From Rubrivirga sp. SAORIC476 (GTDB taxonomy: Bacteria > Bacteroidota > Rhodothermia > Rhodothermales > Rubricoccaceae), in contig NZ_MVOI01000006.1 in NCBI RefSeq assembly GCF_002283555.1, forward strand, positions 310,001 to 374,000: a stretch of 64,000 nt of DNA, given 5' to 3'. The notes below the pieces were generated by a model that was not told the DNA's origin, searched no databases, and saw only the letters and a list, made by a program, of their open reading frames with translations. The translations under genes and the position numbers were made by a program. The stretch's first letter is position 1; each line of letters begins with the position of its first letter. This document shows, one piece after another, positions 41,472 to 50,304 of the stretch.

Positions 41472-42719
41472 ATGACACGCTTTCCCTCCTCCTTCGTGCG
41501 AGCGACGCTCGCCGCCGCCGTCCTCGTCGTCTCTGGTTGCGACGGGTCGGACTCGTCCGCCGACGCAGATGCCACCTACCAGGGCCGCGTGACCAACGAC
41601 GCCGCCACCGCGCGCCTCGCCTCCGCCGACGTGGAGGGCGCGACCGTGACCGCCGCCTCGATCTCCGCCTCGGGCCAGTCGCGGATGCTGTCGGGCTCCG
41701 CCACGACCTCCGCCAGCGGTCAGTTCTCGCTCCAGTCCGAGGGCACCACCGAGGCTGCCGTCCTGATGGCCGAGGGCACGGGCGACTTCGCCTCGTCCGT
41801 GCTGGTCGAAGCCGGAGGCGCCGCCCGCGGCACCGTCCAGACGGCCCCGATGACGGCCGAGACCGACACCGAGGCCGACGTGTTCATCGCGGCACGCCAG
41901 CGTGGCAGCCGCGCCCGCGTCGCCGACGCGGTCCTGTTCGTGACCGCTGACGTGACCACCGACGTCCGCGCGGGCCAGACGACGACCGCCCAGGTCGCCG
42001 CAGCCCTCGACGCGGCCATCGCTGCCGAGCGCCGCGCCGCCCGCGACGAGGGCGCCTCCGACGACGAGGTCGAGGAGGCGGCCGACGAGCGCGACGACGC
42101 GCATGCCGCTTTCCGCACGTCCCTCTCGGCTTCCGTCTCGGCGGAGGTCGCCACGCAGACGTTCGAGGACGCCTATGTGAACGCGTACTCCCGCGCGGGG
42201 CTCACCGCCCGGACCTCGGCACGGGCGGCTCGCGCCCGCGTGCTCGCCTCCGAGCGGTTCGCCGGCTCCCTGTCCAACCGCGCCTCCGCGTCGATCCGCG
42301 CCCAGGCACGGCTGTTCGCTGCCGTCGCCACGGCGCTGGCGGTCGAGGCTGAGTTCGAAGCCCGCGGAGCCGCCTCGGCCCGTCTGGCGACGCTCCGCGC
42401 CGCCCGCACCACGCTGGTGGCGTCGCTCCGCGCGGCCACGACCAACGTGCAGCGGAACGCGGCCGAGGCTCAGTACGCGAGCACGGTCGAGGCCGAGCTG
42501 AGCGCCGAGTCGGGCGTCAGCATGGGCCAGCTGAACTCCGCGATGTCGGCCACGACGGCAGCCAGCGCGGCGCTCACGGCGTCCGTCAACACGGCCGCTT
42601 CGGGTGAGGCGGTGGCCACGGCCGTCGCGACCTACTACACGGCCGCCCGGTCGTCGGTCGCGGCTGTCGTCTCGGCCGACCTCGCCGTCGACGTGCTGGT
42701 GCTGCTGACCGCCTTCTAG
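41472..42719 (+). CDS. Ala-rich helical lipoprotein of unknown function
   Basis: A 415-residue lipoprotein (LVVSGCDGSD, Cys near residue 24). The N-terminal ~110 residues look like a small beta-domain (GQSRMLSGSATTSASGQFSL). The rest is a very long, low-complexity helix rich in Ala, Thr, Arg and Glu (RLATLRAARTTLVASLRAAT) without Pro or Gly, suggesting a coiled coil. I recognise no family. It is followed by a good terminator, so it is monocistronic or the end of a transcript. It could be a periplasmic spacer or adhesin-like rod. Confidence 0.8.
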   Translation: MTRFPSSFVRATLAAAVLVVSGCDGSDSSADADATYQGRVTNDAATARLASADVEGATVTAASISASGQSRMLSGSATTSASGQFSLQSEGTTEAAVLMAEGTGDFASSVLVEAGGAARGTVQTAPMTAETDTEADVFIAARQRGSRARVADAVLFVTADVTTDVRAGQTTTAQVAAALDAAIAAERRAARDEGASDDEVEEAADERDDAHAAFRTSLSASVSAEVATQTFEDAYVNAYSRAGLTARTSARAARARVLASERFAGSLSNRASASIRAQARLFAAVATALAVEAEFEARGAASARLATLRAARTTLVASLRAATTNVQRNAAEAQYASTVEAELSAESGVSMGQLNSAMSATTAASAALTASVNTAASGEAVATAVATYYTAARSSVAAVVSADLAVDVLVLLTAF

Positions 42720-42786
42720 GGACCCATGTGGCCGCATCGGCCACCGAGTTCGGGCGCCCGCCTTGCCAGGGAAGCGGTGCCCGACC

Positions 42787-42827
42787 CCGCCGCTCTGAGA
42801 CTCGATCTCGGGGCGGCGGATTTTTTT
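42787..42827 (+). terminator. Rho-independent terminator
   Basis: A stem of CCGCCGC (42787-42793) pairs with GCGGCGG (42813-42819), followed by seven T residues at 42821-42827. It ends the Ala-rich lipoprotein transcript. Confidence 0.75.
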
Positions 42828-42882
42828 GTGCCCGCCTTGGAGAGGGAGCGCGAGCTTTCCGTCTCCCCCCTTTCCCCTGTTC

Positions 42883-43866
42883 ATGTCGCTCCGCATCGTC
42901 CAGTTTGGTCTCGGCCCCATCGGCCAGGCCAGCGCCCGTCTCGCCCTCGATCACGGCCACGTCCTCGTTGGCGCCCTCGACCTCGACCCCGAGCGCGTCG
43001 GGCGCGACCTCGGCGAGGTCCTGGGCCGAGACCCACTCGGCGTCCCCGTCTCCGATGACATGGCTGCCCTGGCCGACTGGGCGCCCGACGTGGTCCTCCA
43101 CACGACGGCCTCGTTCCTCGACCGCATCGAGGGGCAGCTGATGGCCTGCATCGGTGTCGGCGCGCATGTGGTGTCGTCCTCGGAGGAGCTGTTCTGGCCG
43201 TTCGACCGCGACCCCGGCTTTTCGGATCGCATCGACGCTGCGGCCCGTGAGGCGGGCGTGGTGGTCGTGGGCACGGGCGTCAACCCGGGCTTCGTGATGG
43301 ACCTGTTCCCGGTGGTGCTGGCGGGCGTCGTGGCGCGCGTGGATCGCGTGGACGTGTCGCGCTCCGTCGACGCCGGGCGGCGGCGCGGGCCGCTGCAGAA
43401 GAAGGTCGGCGCCGGGCTCACCGAGGCGGCCTTCCGCGAGCGCGAGGCCGCGGGCGGCTTCGGCCACATCGGCATGGTCGAGTCGGCGAAGGCGCTCGCC
43501 GTCGGCATGGGCTGGCATGATGCCGAGGTGACCGAGACGTTCGGCCCGCACCTCGCCACGGCCGACCACCAGACGCCCCACGCGACCGTCGCCGCGGGCG
43601 ACGTGGCGGGCATCCACCAGACGGCCACGGTCGTGGTGGACGGCGAGACCCGGGCCACGCTCACCCTCACGATGGCCGTCGGTGCGCCCGACGAGGACCG
43701 CGTCGTGATCGCGGGCGACCCGCCGATGACGGTCGTGGTCGAGGGCGGCACGTTCGGCGACACCGCGACGGTCGCGGCGGTCGTCAACACGGCGCGGCGC
43801 GTCGGTGAGTCCCGGCCCGGCCTCCGCACCATGCTGGAGATTCCCGCTGCGGCCACCGGGCGTTAG
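42883..43866 (+). CDS. DapB-like NAD(P)-binding dehydrogenase
   Basis: A 327-residue protein beginning RIVQFGLGPIGQASARLA, a Rossmann motif close to 2,4-diaminopentanoate dehydrogenase and the N-terminal domain of dihydrodipicolinate reductase. Middle signatures include VVGTGVNPGFVMDLFPVVLA and RSVDAGRRRGPLQKKVGAGL, seen in the same amine-dehydrogenase-like group. It is probably an amino-acid oxidoreductase; the substrate is uncertain. It is separated from the upstream gene by a terminator and starts after a pyrimidine-rich leader. Confidence 0.88.
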   Translation: MSLRIVQFGLGPIGQASARLALDHGHVLVGALDLDPERVGRDLGEVLGRDPLGVPVSDDMAALADWAPDVVLHTTASFLDRIEGQLMACIGVGAHVVSSSEELFWPFDRDPGFSDRIDAAAREAGVVVVGTGVNPGFVMDLFPVVLAGVVARVDRVDVSRSVDAGRRRGPLQKKVGAGLTEAAFREREAAGGFGHIGMVESAKALAVGMGWHDAEVTETFGPHLATADHQTPHATVAAGDVAGIHQTATVVVDGETRATLTLTMAVGAPDEDRVVIAGDPPMTVVVEGGTFGDTATVAAVVNTARRVGESRPGLRTMLEIPAAATGR

Positions 43867-43869
43867 AAA

Positions 43870-43884
43870 CGGCCCTGTGGGCCG
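43870..43884 (+). terminator. possible hairpin at gene end
   Basis: A perfect 6-bp stem CGGCCC/GGGCCG with a 3-nt loop begins 4 nt after the dehydrogenase stop. There is no T-run, so termination is uncertain. Confidence 0.3.
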
Positions 43885-44007
43885 ATATGGCAGGGCCGGA
43901 GCGGTCGTGTAGAGGTGCTTTGGGCGCCCCTGCACAGATTCTGGGAGCCGATGAGGGGCCGGGGCGGACTTCGCCGCCTCGGCTCACGGACCCTCTCCCT
44001 CCCTGCC

Positions 44008-44880
44008 ATGCGCACCGCTCTCAAGTGGGCCGGCCTCGTGGTCGCCGCCCTCATCATCGTCGTCGTCGTCGCCGGATTCGTCGCCTCCCGGGTAGGGGCC
44101 GCCAACATCGCCGCGGCCCACGCCGTCGAGGTCGAGCCGGTGGACATCCCGACCGACTCGGCCTCGGTGGCGCGCGGGGCGCACCTGGCGGGCATCTACG
44201 GGTGCCAGGACTGCCACGGGGCGGATCTCTCCGGGCAGGTCATGAGCGAGGAGGGACCGTTCCGGCTCACCGCGCCCAACCTCACCCCGGCGGGCGTCGG
44301 CGGGCAGTACGACGCCGAGACGTGGGATCGCGCCATCCGCCACGGCGTCGGGGCCGACGGGACGGCGCTGTTCGTGATGCCGTCCGGCGCCTACCACGGC
44401 ATGAGCGACGCCGAGGCGGCGGCCCTCATCGCATACCTGCAGACCGTCGACCCGGTCGCCAACGACCTGCCGCCGATGGAGTACCGCTTCATGGGGCGCG
44501 TACTGGCGGCAGGGCCCCTGGGCCTGGAGAAGGGGGTCCGCACCGAGCCGACCACGGCGTCCTCGCCCGAGCCGGGCGCGACGGTCGAGTACGGGGCGTA
44601 CGTCGGCGAGATGATGTGCGCGTACTGCCACGGCGAGGGGCTCGTCGGCGCCGAGGCCGATCAGCCCGGCGCGCCCTACGTCCCCGACCTCGCGCCTGCG
44701 GGCCAGTGGACGCCCGAGCAGTTCCACACCGCGCTGACGACGGGCGTCACCCCACGGGGCCACGAGATGGACCCGCAGGTGATGCCGTGGACATCGACGG
44801 CGCGCATGACGTACGAGGAGCGAGAGGGCCTCCGCCTCTACCTCGCCACGTTGGCCGACATGCGGGCCGCTAGGAGCTGA
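44008..44880 (+). CDS. diheme c-type cytochrome, membrane-anchored
   Basis: A 290-residue protein with one N-terminal membrane anchor (AGLVVAALIIVVVVAGFVAS) and two cytochrome c domains. The heme motifs are CQDCH (66-70) and CAYCH (204-208). Likely Met ligands are in LFVMPSGAYHGMSD and QVMPWTSTARMT. The layout fits periplasmic electron-carrier subunits attached to oxidases or dehydrogenases, but no partner gene is adjacent. ATG 44008 is preferred because it places the anchor at the N-terminus. Confidence 0.9.
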   Translation: MRTALKWAGLVVAALIIVVVVAGFVASRVGAANIAAAHAVEVEPVDIPTDSASVARGAHLAGIYGCQDCHGADLSGQVMSEEGPFRLTAPNLTPAGVGGQYDAETWDRAIRHGVGADGTALFVMPSGAYHGMSDAEAAALIAYLQTVDPVANDLPPMEYRFMGRVLAAGPLGLEKGVRTEPTTASSPEPGATVEYGAYVGEMMCAYCHGEGLVGAEADQPGAPYVPDLAPAGQWTPEQFHTALTTGVTPRGHEMDPQVMPWTSTARMTYEEREGLRLYLATLADMRAARS

Positions 44881-45051
44881 AAAGGGAGGAGAGGAGAGGG
44901 GCGGAGGCCAGAGCCATCCCGGCGGCGAGCCCCCGTCCGGTCTTCATCGGGTCTCGGGAGCGCTTCCCGGGGAAGGGACGTAGACGCCGGACTATCTTCC
45001 CCGGACGGTCCCGCCGCCCCTCTTCTAGCCGCGCTCCCCGCGCTCCTTTCC

Positions 45052-46923
45052 ATGGCCCGAGTCGATGTTGTGATGCCCAAGATGGGCGAGAGTGTGATGG
45101 AAGGAACGGTCCTCGAATGGAAGAAGGCCGTCGGCGACACCATCGAGCAGGACGAGACGCTGCTGGAGATCTCGACCGACAAGGTCGACTCCGAGGTGCC
45201 CAGCCCCGAGGCGGGGCGCATCGTCGAGATCCTCGTCGAGGAGAACGACACCGTCGACGTAGGCACGCCCATCGCGGTCATCGAGACCGACGTGACGGCC
45301 GAGACCGCCCCGACGCCCGCGACTGCACCGCCGGCCGCCGCCGCCGAGCCGGCCTCTGAACCCGTCGCCGAGGTGACGCCTGAGGCCGAGCCCGCGGCCA
45401 AGCCTGCCGCGCCGCCCATCGAGCCCGCACCGACCTCGCAGGCGGCCTCCCCGGCCTCGAGTGGCGCTCGCACCGAGGTGGTGATGCCCAAGATGGGCGA
45501 GAGCGTGATGGAAGGAACGGTCCTCGAATGGAAGAAGGCCGTCGGCGACACCATCGAGCAGGACGAGACGCTGCTGGAGATCTCGACCGACAAGGTCGAC
45601 TCCGAGGTGCCCAGCCCCGAGGCGGGGACGCTGCTGGAGATCCTCGTCGAGGAGGGTGACACGGTGGACGTGGGCACGCCCATCGCCATCATCGGCGCCG
45701 CCGGTGCCGTCGCCGAGGCGCCCGCCTCCCCGAGTGGAGACGGTGCGTCGGCTCCCGAGCCGTACGAGAAGAGCTACTCGGCCGAAGTGGGCGACACGGC
45801 TGCCGCCGCGCCCGCCGTCCAGGAGGCGGCTGGTGCCGAAGCCGCTGCCGCCGTGGTCGCCAGCCAGGACGGGCCGTCCGGTCCGATTCCGAGCCGCGAC
45901 GAGGCGGGCAACGTCTACTCGCCCCTGGTCCGCTCCATCGCCGACGCCGAGGGCGTGTCGCTCGCCGAGCTGCAGTCGATCTCCGGCTCCGGCGCGGGCG
46001 GACGTGTCAACAAGGACGACGTGATGGCCTACCTGGAGACCCGTGGCCGTGCGTCGGCTCCCGCCGCTTCGCCGACTCCGGCTCCTGCCGCTGCCCCGGC
46101 CACCCCGGCGCCTGCCGCCCCGGCTCCGGCCGCTCCCGTGGCCCGTCAGGCACCCGCCGCTCCCAAGCCTGCCCCGACGCCCGCGCCCGCCTCGTCCGAC
46201 TCGGCCGGGGAGCGCGTCGAGGTGGTCGAGATGGATCGCATGCGCCAGCTCATCGCCGAGCACATGCGCCGGTCGAAGGACACGAGCGCCCACGTCACCA
46301 GCTTCGCCGAGGTAGACGTGTCGGGCCTGGTCCGCCACCGCGAGGCCCACAAGGCCGACTTCCAGAAGCGCGAGGGCGTCAAGCTGACCTACACGCCGTA
46401 CTTCATCGAGGCGGCCATTGAGCCGCTCCGCGACCACCCGCTGCTGAACGCCTCCGTCGAGGGCAAGCGCGTGCTCCTGAAGAAGGACTACCACATCGGC
46501 ATCGCCGTCGCGCTCGGCACGAAGGGCCTGCTGGTGCCGGTCGTCCGCAACGCGGGCCAGCAGAACCTGACCGGTCTCGCCCACACCGTCGCCGACCTCG
46601 CGGTGCGGACGCGGTCCAAGAAGCTCCAGCCGGACGAACTGCAGGGTGGCACGTTCACGATCACCAACGTGGGCAGCCTCGGCAGCCTCATGGGCACGCC
46701 CATCATCAACCAGCCGCAGACGGCGATCCTGTCGCCGGGTGCCATCGTGAAGCGGCCGGTCGTGGTGGAGACCGAGGCGGGCGACGTGATCGCGATCCGC
46801 CACATGATGTACGTCTCGCTGAGCTACGACCACCGCGTCATCGACGGCTCGATGGCGGCCAGCTTCCTCGCGGCCTACCGCGAGCAGTTGGAGGCCTACA
46901 CCGTCGACACCCCCCTCGCGTAG
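45052..46923 (+). CDS. 2-oxoacid dehydrogenase E2 (dihydrolipoyl acyltransferase) with two lipoyl domains
   Basis: A 623-residue E2 subunit. Lipoyl domains 1 and 2 (residues ~2-78 and ~140-215) carry the lipoylated lysines K44 and K181 in STDKVDSEVPSP. After an Ala/Pro linker comes the E3-binding domain (YSPLVRSIADAEGVSLAEL, near 285-325), another Ala/Pro linker, and the catalytic core ending in YDHRVIDG (H594, D598). Stand-alone location leaves the substrate (2-oxoglutarate, pyruvate or branched chain) open. The two lipoyl domains are nearly identical at DNA level. The leader has a palindrome (CTTCCCGGGGAAG) at about 44963 and a TATCTT box at 44993. Confidence 0.96.
   Translation: MARVDVVMPKMGESVMEGTVLEWKKAVGDTIEQDETLLEISTDKVDSEVPSPEAGRIVEILVEENDTVDVGTPIAVIETDVTAETAPTPATAPPAAAAEPASEPVAEVTPEAEPAAKPAAPPIEPAPTSQAASPASSGARTEVVMPKMGESVMEGTVLEWKKAVGDTIEQDETLLEISTDKVDSEVPSPEAGTLLEILVEEGDTVDVGTPIAIIGAAGAVAEAPASPSGDGASAPEPYEKSYSAEVGDTAAAAPAVQEAAGAEAAAAVVASQDGPSGPIPSRDEAGNVYSPLVRSIADAEGVSLAELQSISGSGAGGRVNKDDVMAYLETRGRASAPAASPTPAPAAAPATPAPAAPAPAAPVARQAPAAPKPAPTPAPASSDSAGERVEVVEMDRMRQLIAEHMRRSKDTSAHVTSFAEVDVSGLVRHREAHKADFQKREGVKLTYTPYFIEAAIEPLRDHPLLNASVEGKRVLLKKDYHIGIAVALGTKGLLVPVVRNAGQQNLTGLAHTVADLAVRTRSKKLQPDELQGGTFTITNVGSLGSLMGTPIINQPQTAILSPGAIVKRPVVVETEAGDVIAIRHMMYVSLSYDHRVIDGSMAASFLAAYREQLEAYTVDTPLA
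45070..45627 (+). repeat. near-identical lipoyl-domain duplication
   Basis: 45070-45216 and 45481-45627 (147 bp each, 411 bp apart) differ at one visible base. The flanking linker is unrelated. Such identity over synonymous sites points to recent duplication or gene conversion. Confidence 0.9.
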
Positions 46924-46967
46924 GCACCTCGCGCACGGAGCGTAGCTTGGGGGGATCCCCGCGACCC

Positions 46968-48269
46968 ATGTCTGCGCCCGACCCGCGCCCGTCCGAACCC
47001 GCCATCCAGACCGCCGCGCGCCTCCTCGCCGAGGGGCGCCCGGAGGAGGCGGCGGCACGCCTCGCTGCCCTCGTGGCCGAGGCGCCGACGTACGCGGCGG
47101 CCCACGTCCTCCGCGCGACCGCCCTGGAGGCGGCCGGCCACATCGACGACGCACTCGTGTCGTGGGGCCGTGCGGCGGCTCTCGTCCCGCGCAGCCCGCT
47201 CGTCCACCGCGAGCGCGAGCGTCTGCTGGCTACCCACGTCGCGGGCGAAGTACCCGTCGACCTCCCGCCGCCGGTCCCCGCCGAGCCTGCGGCCCCGGAG
47301 GCGGAAGGGCCGCAGGCGGCAGCCCTGGATCCCGTCGATCTGGAGCCCGACTTCGGCATGTTCGAGGAACGGGAGGCGCTGCCCGAGACGCCCCTCCTCG
47401 ACGAGGACGAGGCGGACGACCTGCCGCTTCCTCAAGAGGCCGAGGACGAGGGGGACGACGGCCCGCTGCTCGACTTCGGCGCACCGCGTGCCTCTGCCGC
47501 TCACCCGCTGGTCGATGCCGAGGCGCCGCAGGCCCTCGACGCGTCCGACCTGCTGTTCGTCGATGGCCCCGTCGTGCCGCCTCCGGCCGAGGCGCAGCCG
47601 GACCCGGAGCCGCCTGCCTCGGCGCCCGACCCGTTCGAGGGAGCTGCGCTCCACGACGAAGACGAACCGGAGGCCGCCGAGCCCCCGCTCTCGCCGCTGA
47701 GCCCCATCGCGGCCGACTGGGGCGCCGACGAGACCGACCTGGCGCCGGTGGTTCCGCCGGAAGGGGACTTGGCCCCGCTGCCTCCGCGTGCCGAGGCGCC
47801 CCCAGGCCCGGTCGCCGGGTGGGACATCCTTTCCGAGGCGGACATCCCGACGCCGCCGCCGGACCCCTTCGCCGAGCCTGACATCATCGCGCCGGAGGAG
47901 CGTGAGGAACCGGCAGAGGTCTCGGACCCCTTCGGGGACATCGATGCCATCATCGACGAGTTCGGTGCGCCGCCGTCCGCCGAGGCCCCGGCCAGCGACC
48001 TCTCCGTGGCCGACGAACTGGACGCGCTGATCGCGCAGCTCGAAGTCGCACCCCGCATCCGCCCCGACCCCGAGTACCGCGGCCCCGAGGTGTCGCTCGA
48101 CGCAGGCGACGTGGACGACATGGTCTCGGAGACGCTCGCCAAGATCTACGCCGCCCAGCACCAGTACGTCGAGGCGGCGCTCGTCTACGAGAAGCTGGCC
48201 GCTCGCCAGCCCGAGGACGCCGCTGCACTGCTCGAACGGGCGGCCGAGCTCCGCCAGCGCGGCGCATGA
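46968..48269 (+). CDS. acidic TPR protein with long disordered centre
   Basis: A 433-residue cytoplasmic protein. Residues ~10-85 are two TPR-like repeats (AARLLAEGRPEEAAARLAAL). Residues ~95-360 are a strongly acidic, Pro/Ala-rich disordered stretch with DPFxxx-type motifs. Residues ~375-430 form a final TPR (DDMVSETLAKIYAAQHQYVE). I recognise no named family for the whole, although the C-terminal module occurs in Bacteroidota TPR proteins. A TAGCTTG box lies 25 nt upstream of the start. It overlaps anmK by ATGA and may be translationally coupled to it. Confidence 0.85.
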   Translation: MSAPDPRPSEPAIQTAARLLAEGRPEEAAARLAALVAEAPTYAAAHVLRATALEAAGHIDDALVSWGRAAALVPRSPLVHRERERLLATHVAGEVPVDLPPPVPAEPAAPEAEGPQAAALDPVDLEPDFGMFEEREALPETPLLDEDEADDLPLPQEAEDEGDDGPLLDFGAPRASAAHPLVDAEAPQALDASDLLFVDGPVVPPPAEAQPDPEPPASAPDPFEGAALHDEDEPEAAEPPLSPLSPIAADWGADETDLAPVVPPEGDLAPLPPRAEAPPGPVAGWDILSEADIPTPPPDPFAEPDIIAPEEREEPAEVSDPFGDIDAIIDEFGAPPSAEAPASDLSVADELDALIAQLEVAPRIRPDPEYRGPEVSLDAGDVDDMVSETLAKIYAAQHQYVEAALVYEKLAARQPEDAAALLERAAELRQRGA

Positions 48270-49435
48270 GCAGTCTGCTCGCGCGCCTGCTCCGCCCCGG
48301 CCCGCGCCTCGTCGCCGGCCTGATGAGTGGCACCTCGCTCGATGGCGTCGACGCGGCCATCGTGCGCCTCGACGGCACTGGCACCGGCGTCCGGATCGAG
48401 ACGCTCGGCTTCGTCAGCCGAGCGTACGACGCCGAGCTTCGGGCCGCGCTGGCCGCCTGTGCGGAGGTCACGACTTCCAACGTGCGTCTCGTAAGCCAGC
48501 TCCACGCCCGCCTTGGGGACGTGTTCGCCGAGGTCGCGGAGGCGGCGCTCGCGGAGGCCGGGCTCACGGCCGATGCGCTCGACCTCGTCGGGAGCCACGG
48601 CCAGACGGTCCAGCACGTGCCCGAGGCCGAGGAGGTCGCGGGCGTGCCGGTCCGCTCGACCCTCCAGATCGGGTGCCCGGCCGTCCTCGCGACCCGCCTC
48701 GGCACGCCCGTCGTCGCAGACTTTCGGGCAGGCGACGTGGCGCTCGGCGGCCAGGGCGCACCGCTCGCGCCGACCCTCGACGGGGCGCTCTTCGCCCACC
48801 CGGACGAGGCGCGGGTCCTGCTCAACCTCGGCGGCATCGCCAACCTGACCGTCCTCCCGCCCGGCGGACCGCCGCGCGCGGCCTTCGACACGGGCCCGGC
48901 CAACATGGTCCTGGACGCCCTCGCGCTCCGCCTCACCGGCACGCCCTACGACGCCGACGGCGCGCTGGCAGCCCAGGGCACCCCCGACGACGCGCTGGTC
49001 GCGGACGTGCTCGCAGCCCCCTTCTTCGCCGCCGCGCCGCCCAAGTCCACCGGACGAGAGGATTTCGGGGCGCCCTTCGTGGACTGGCTCATCGGGCGCG
49101 GCCCGAGCGCCCCGGCCGACCTGATGGCGACGGCGACGGCCGTCACGGCGCGCTCGGTCGCCGAGGCGGTCCACCGGTTCGTGGACCCGTTGCCGACGCG
49201 CGTGATCGCCAGCGGCGGCGGCGTCCACAACCCGACCCTGATGCGGATGCTGGCCGACGCACTCGGCCCGATCCCTCTGGACACGACGGCGGCCTACGGC
49301 CTCGACCCCGACGCCAAGGAGGCCGTGCTGTTCGCGCTGCTGGCCCACGAATGGGCGAACGGCGTCCGCACCGGGCTGCCCGCCGTGACGGGCGCCTCCC
49401 GCCCTGCTTTCCAGGGCTCGCTGACGCTCCCGTAG
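48266..49435 (+). CDS. anmK: anhydro-N-acetylmuramic acid kinase
   Basis: A 389-residue kinase of the peptidoglycan recycling pathway, converting 1,6-anhydroMurNAc to MurNAc-6-phosphate. Family motifs are LMSGTSLDGVDAAIV near residue 18, GSHGQTVQH near 110, TLQIGCPAVLA, VADFRAGDVALGGQGAPLAP, LLNLGGIANLT, FDTGPANMVLD and ASGGGVHNPTLM. The start overlaps the previous gene by 4 nt (ATGA). Confidence 0.97.
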   Translation: MSSLLARLLRPGPRLVAGLMSGTSLDGVDAAIVRLDGTGTGVRIETLGFVSRAYDAELRAALAACAEVTTSNVRLVSQLHARLGDVFAEVAEAALAEAGLTADALDLVGSHGQTVQHVPEAEEVAGVPVRSTLQIGCPAVLATRLGTPVVADFRAGDVALGGQGAPLAPTLDGALFAHPDEARVLLNLGGIANLTVLPPGGPPRAAFDTGPANMVLDALALRLTGTPYDADGALAAQGTPDDALVADVLAAPFFAAAPPKSTGREDFGAPFVDWLIGRGPSAPADLMATATAVTARSVAEAVHRFVDPLPTRVIASGGGVHNPTLMRMLADALGPIPLDTTAAYGLDPDAKEAVLFALLAHEWANGVRTGLPAVTGASRPAFQGSLTLP

Positions 49436-49522
49436 GGTGGGGTCCGGACGTCTGAGGGTGTCGGTCGCCGTGTTCTATCATGGCGGGATACCGGTTCGCT
49501 TCCAGACCTCTCCGCTTTCCCC

Positions 49523-49792
49523 ATGCCCATCGAGATCCCCAAGCGGTCGCGCGCCGACCTGATCGAGTCGATCCAGGACTACATCCACGAGCACCTCGAC
49601 GTGGAACTGGGCGTGATCGCCGCCGAGGGGATCCTCGACTACGTGCTCGCGGAGATCGGCCCCGCCGCCTACAACAAAGGGGTCCGCGACGCGCAGAGCC
49701 GGATGAACACCATCGTGGGCGACCTGGACCTGGATCTGCGCGAGCAAGAGATGGGCTACTCGCTGCGGCGCCGGGCCGAGGGGCGGGCCTGA
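49523..49792 (+). CDS. DUF2164 family protein
   Basis: An 89-residue helical protein with the DUF2164 pattern: IESIQDYIHEHLDVELGVIA, then GILDYVLAEIGPAAYNKGV and a C-terminal helix. The function is unknown. The ATG follows a pyrimidine-rich leader (TTTCCCC), and a TATCATGG-like box lies near 49475. Confidence 0.88.
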   Translation: MPIEIPKRSRADLIESIQDYIHEHLDVELGVIAAEGILDYVLAEIGPAAYNKGVRDAQSRMNTIVGDLDLDLREQEMGYSLRRRAEGRA

Positions 49793-49868
49793 AGGACCGC
49801 CCGGGGTGGGCGCGTGTGACATGTCAGGGGGCGGCGGCGGCCTATCGGGCACACACGCGCCCGTTGCC

Positions 49869-50237
49869 ATGATCGCTCGCTCCCCCTTCGTCCTGCTGGC
49901 CTGCCTCCTCGCCGGATGCGGCGGCGGCTACCAGACCACGCTGCTGCCCACCGCAGAGCCCAACGAACTCGCCTACCAGTACCGCGTCGAGATCCCCGAC
50001 GGCTACGAGGTCCGGTCGGTCGACTACGACGCTGCGCTGGTGGGCCTCGCCTCCGGCGACTCATCGGGCACGTCCACCTCGGTTTCCGGCCGGAGCGTGC
50101 TGTCGGTCTACGCCGTCGAGCGAGAGACCGGGGACGAAGTCGTGTTCGTCTACGACGACATCCTGGCCCGCCGGACCCCGACCGCGCTCATCTTGCTCGA
50201 ACGAGCTGCCCCGGAGGCGCGGGCGGAGAGGCGCTGA
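49869..50237 (+). CDS. small lipoprotein, unknown function
   Basis: A 122-residue lipoprotein (MIARSPFVLLACLLAGCGGG, Cys17). The mature part is beta-rich (YRVEIPDGYEVRSVDYDAAL, DEVVFVYDDI), with no family I recognise. The start at 49869 is fixed by the signal peptide; the in-frame upstream extension to 49806 is Gly-rich noise. It lies between the DUF2164 gene and thiL. Confidence 0.75.
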   Translation: MIARSPFVLLACLLAGCGGGYQTTLLPTAEPNELAYQYRVEIPDGYEVRSVDYDAALVGLASGDSSGTSTSVSGRSVLSVYAVERETGDEVVFVYDDILARRTPTALILLERAAPEARAERR

Positions 50238-50304
50238 AGACGGCGCGGAGGCGGCACAGCAGGCCGACGGGTACGTTCAGAGACGCCCACGACCGACGCT
50301 CCGC

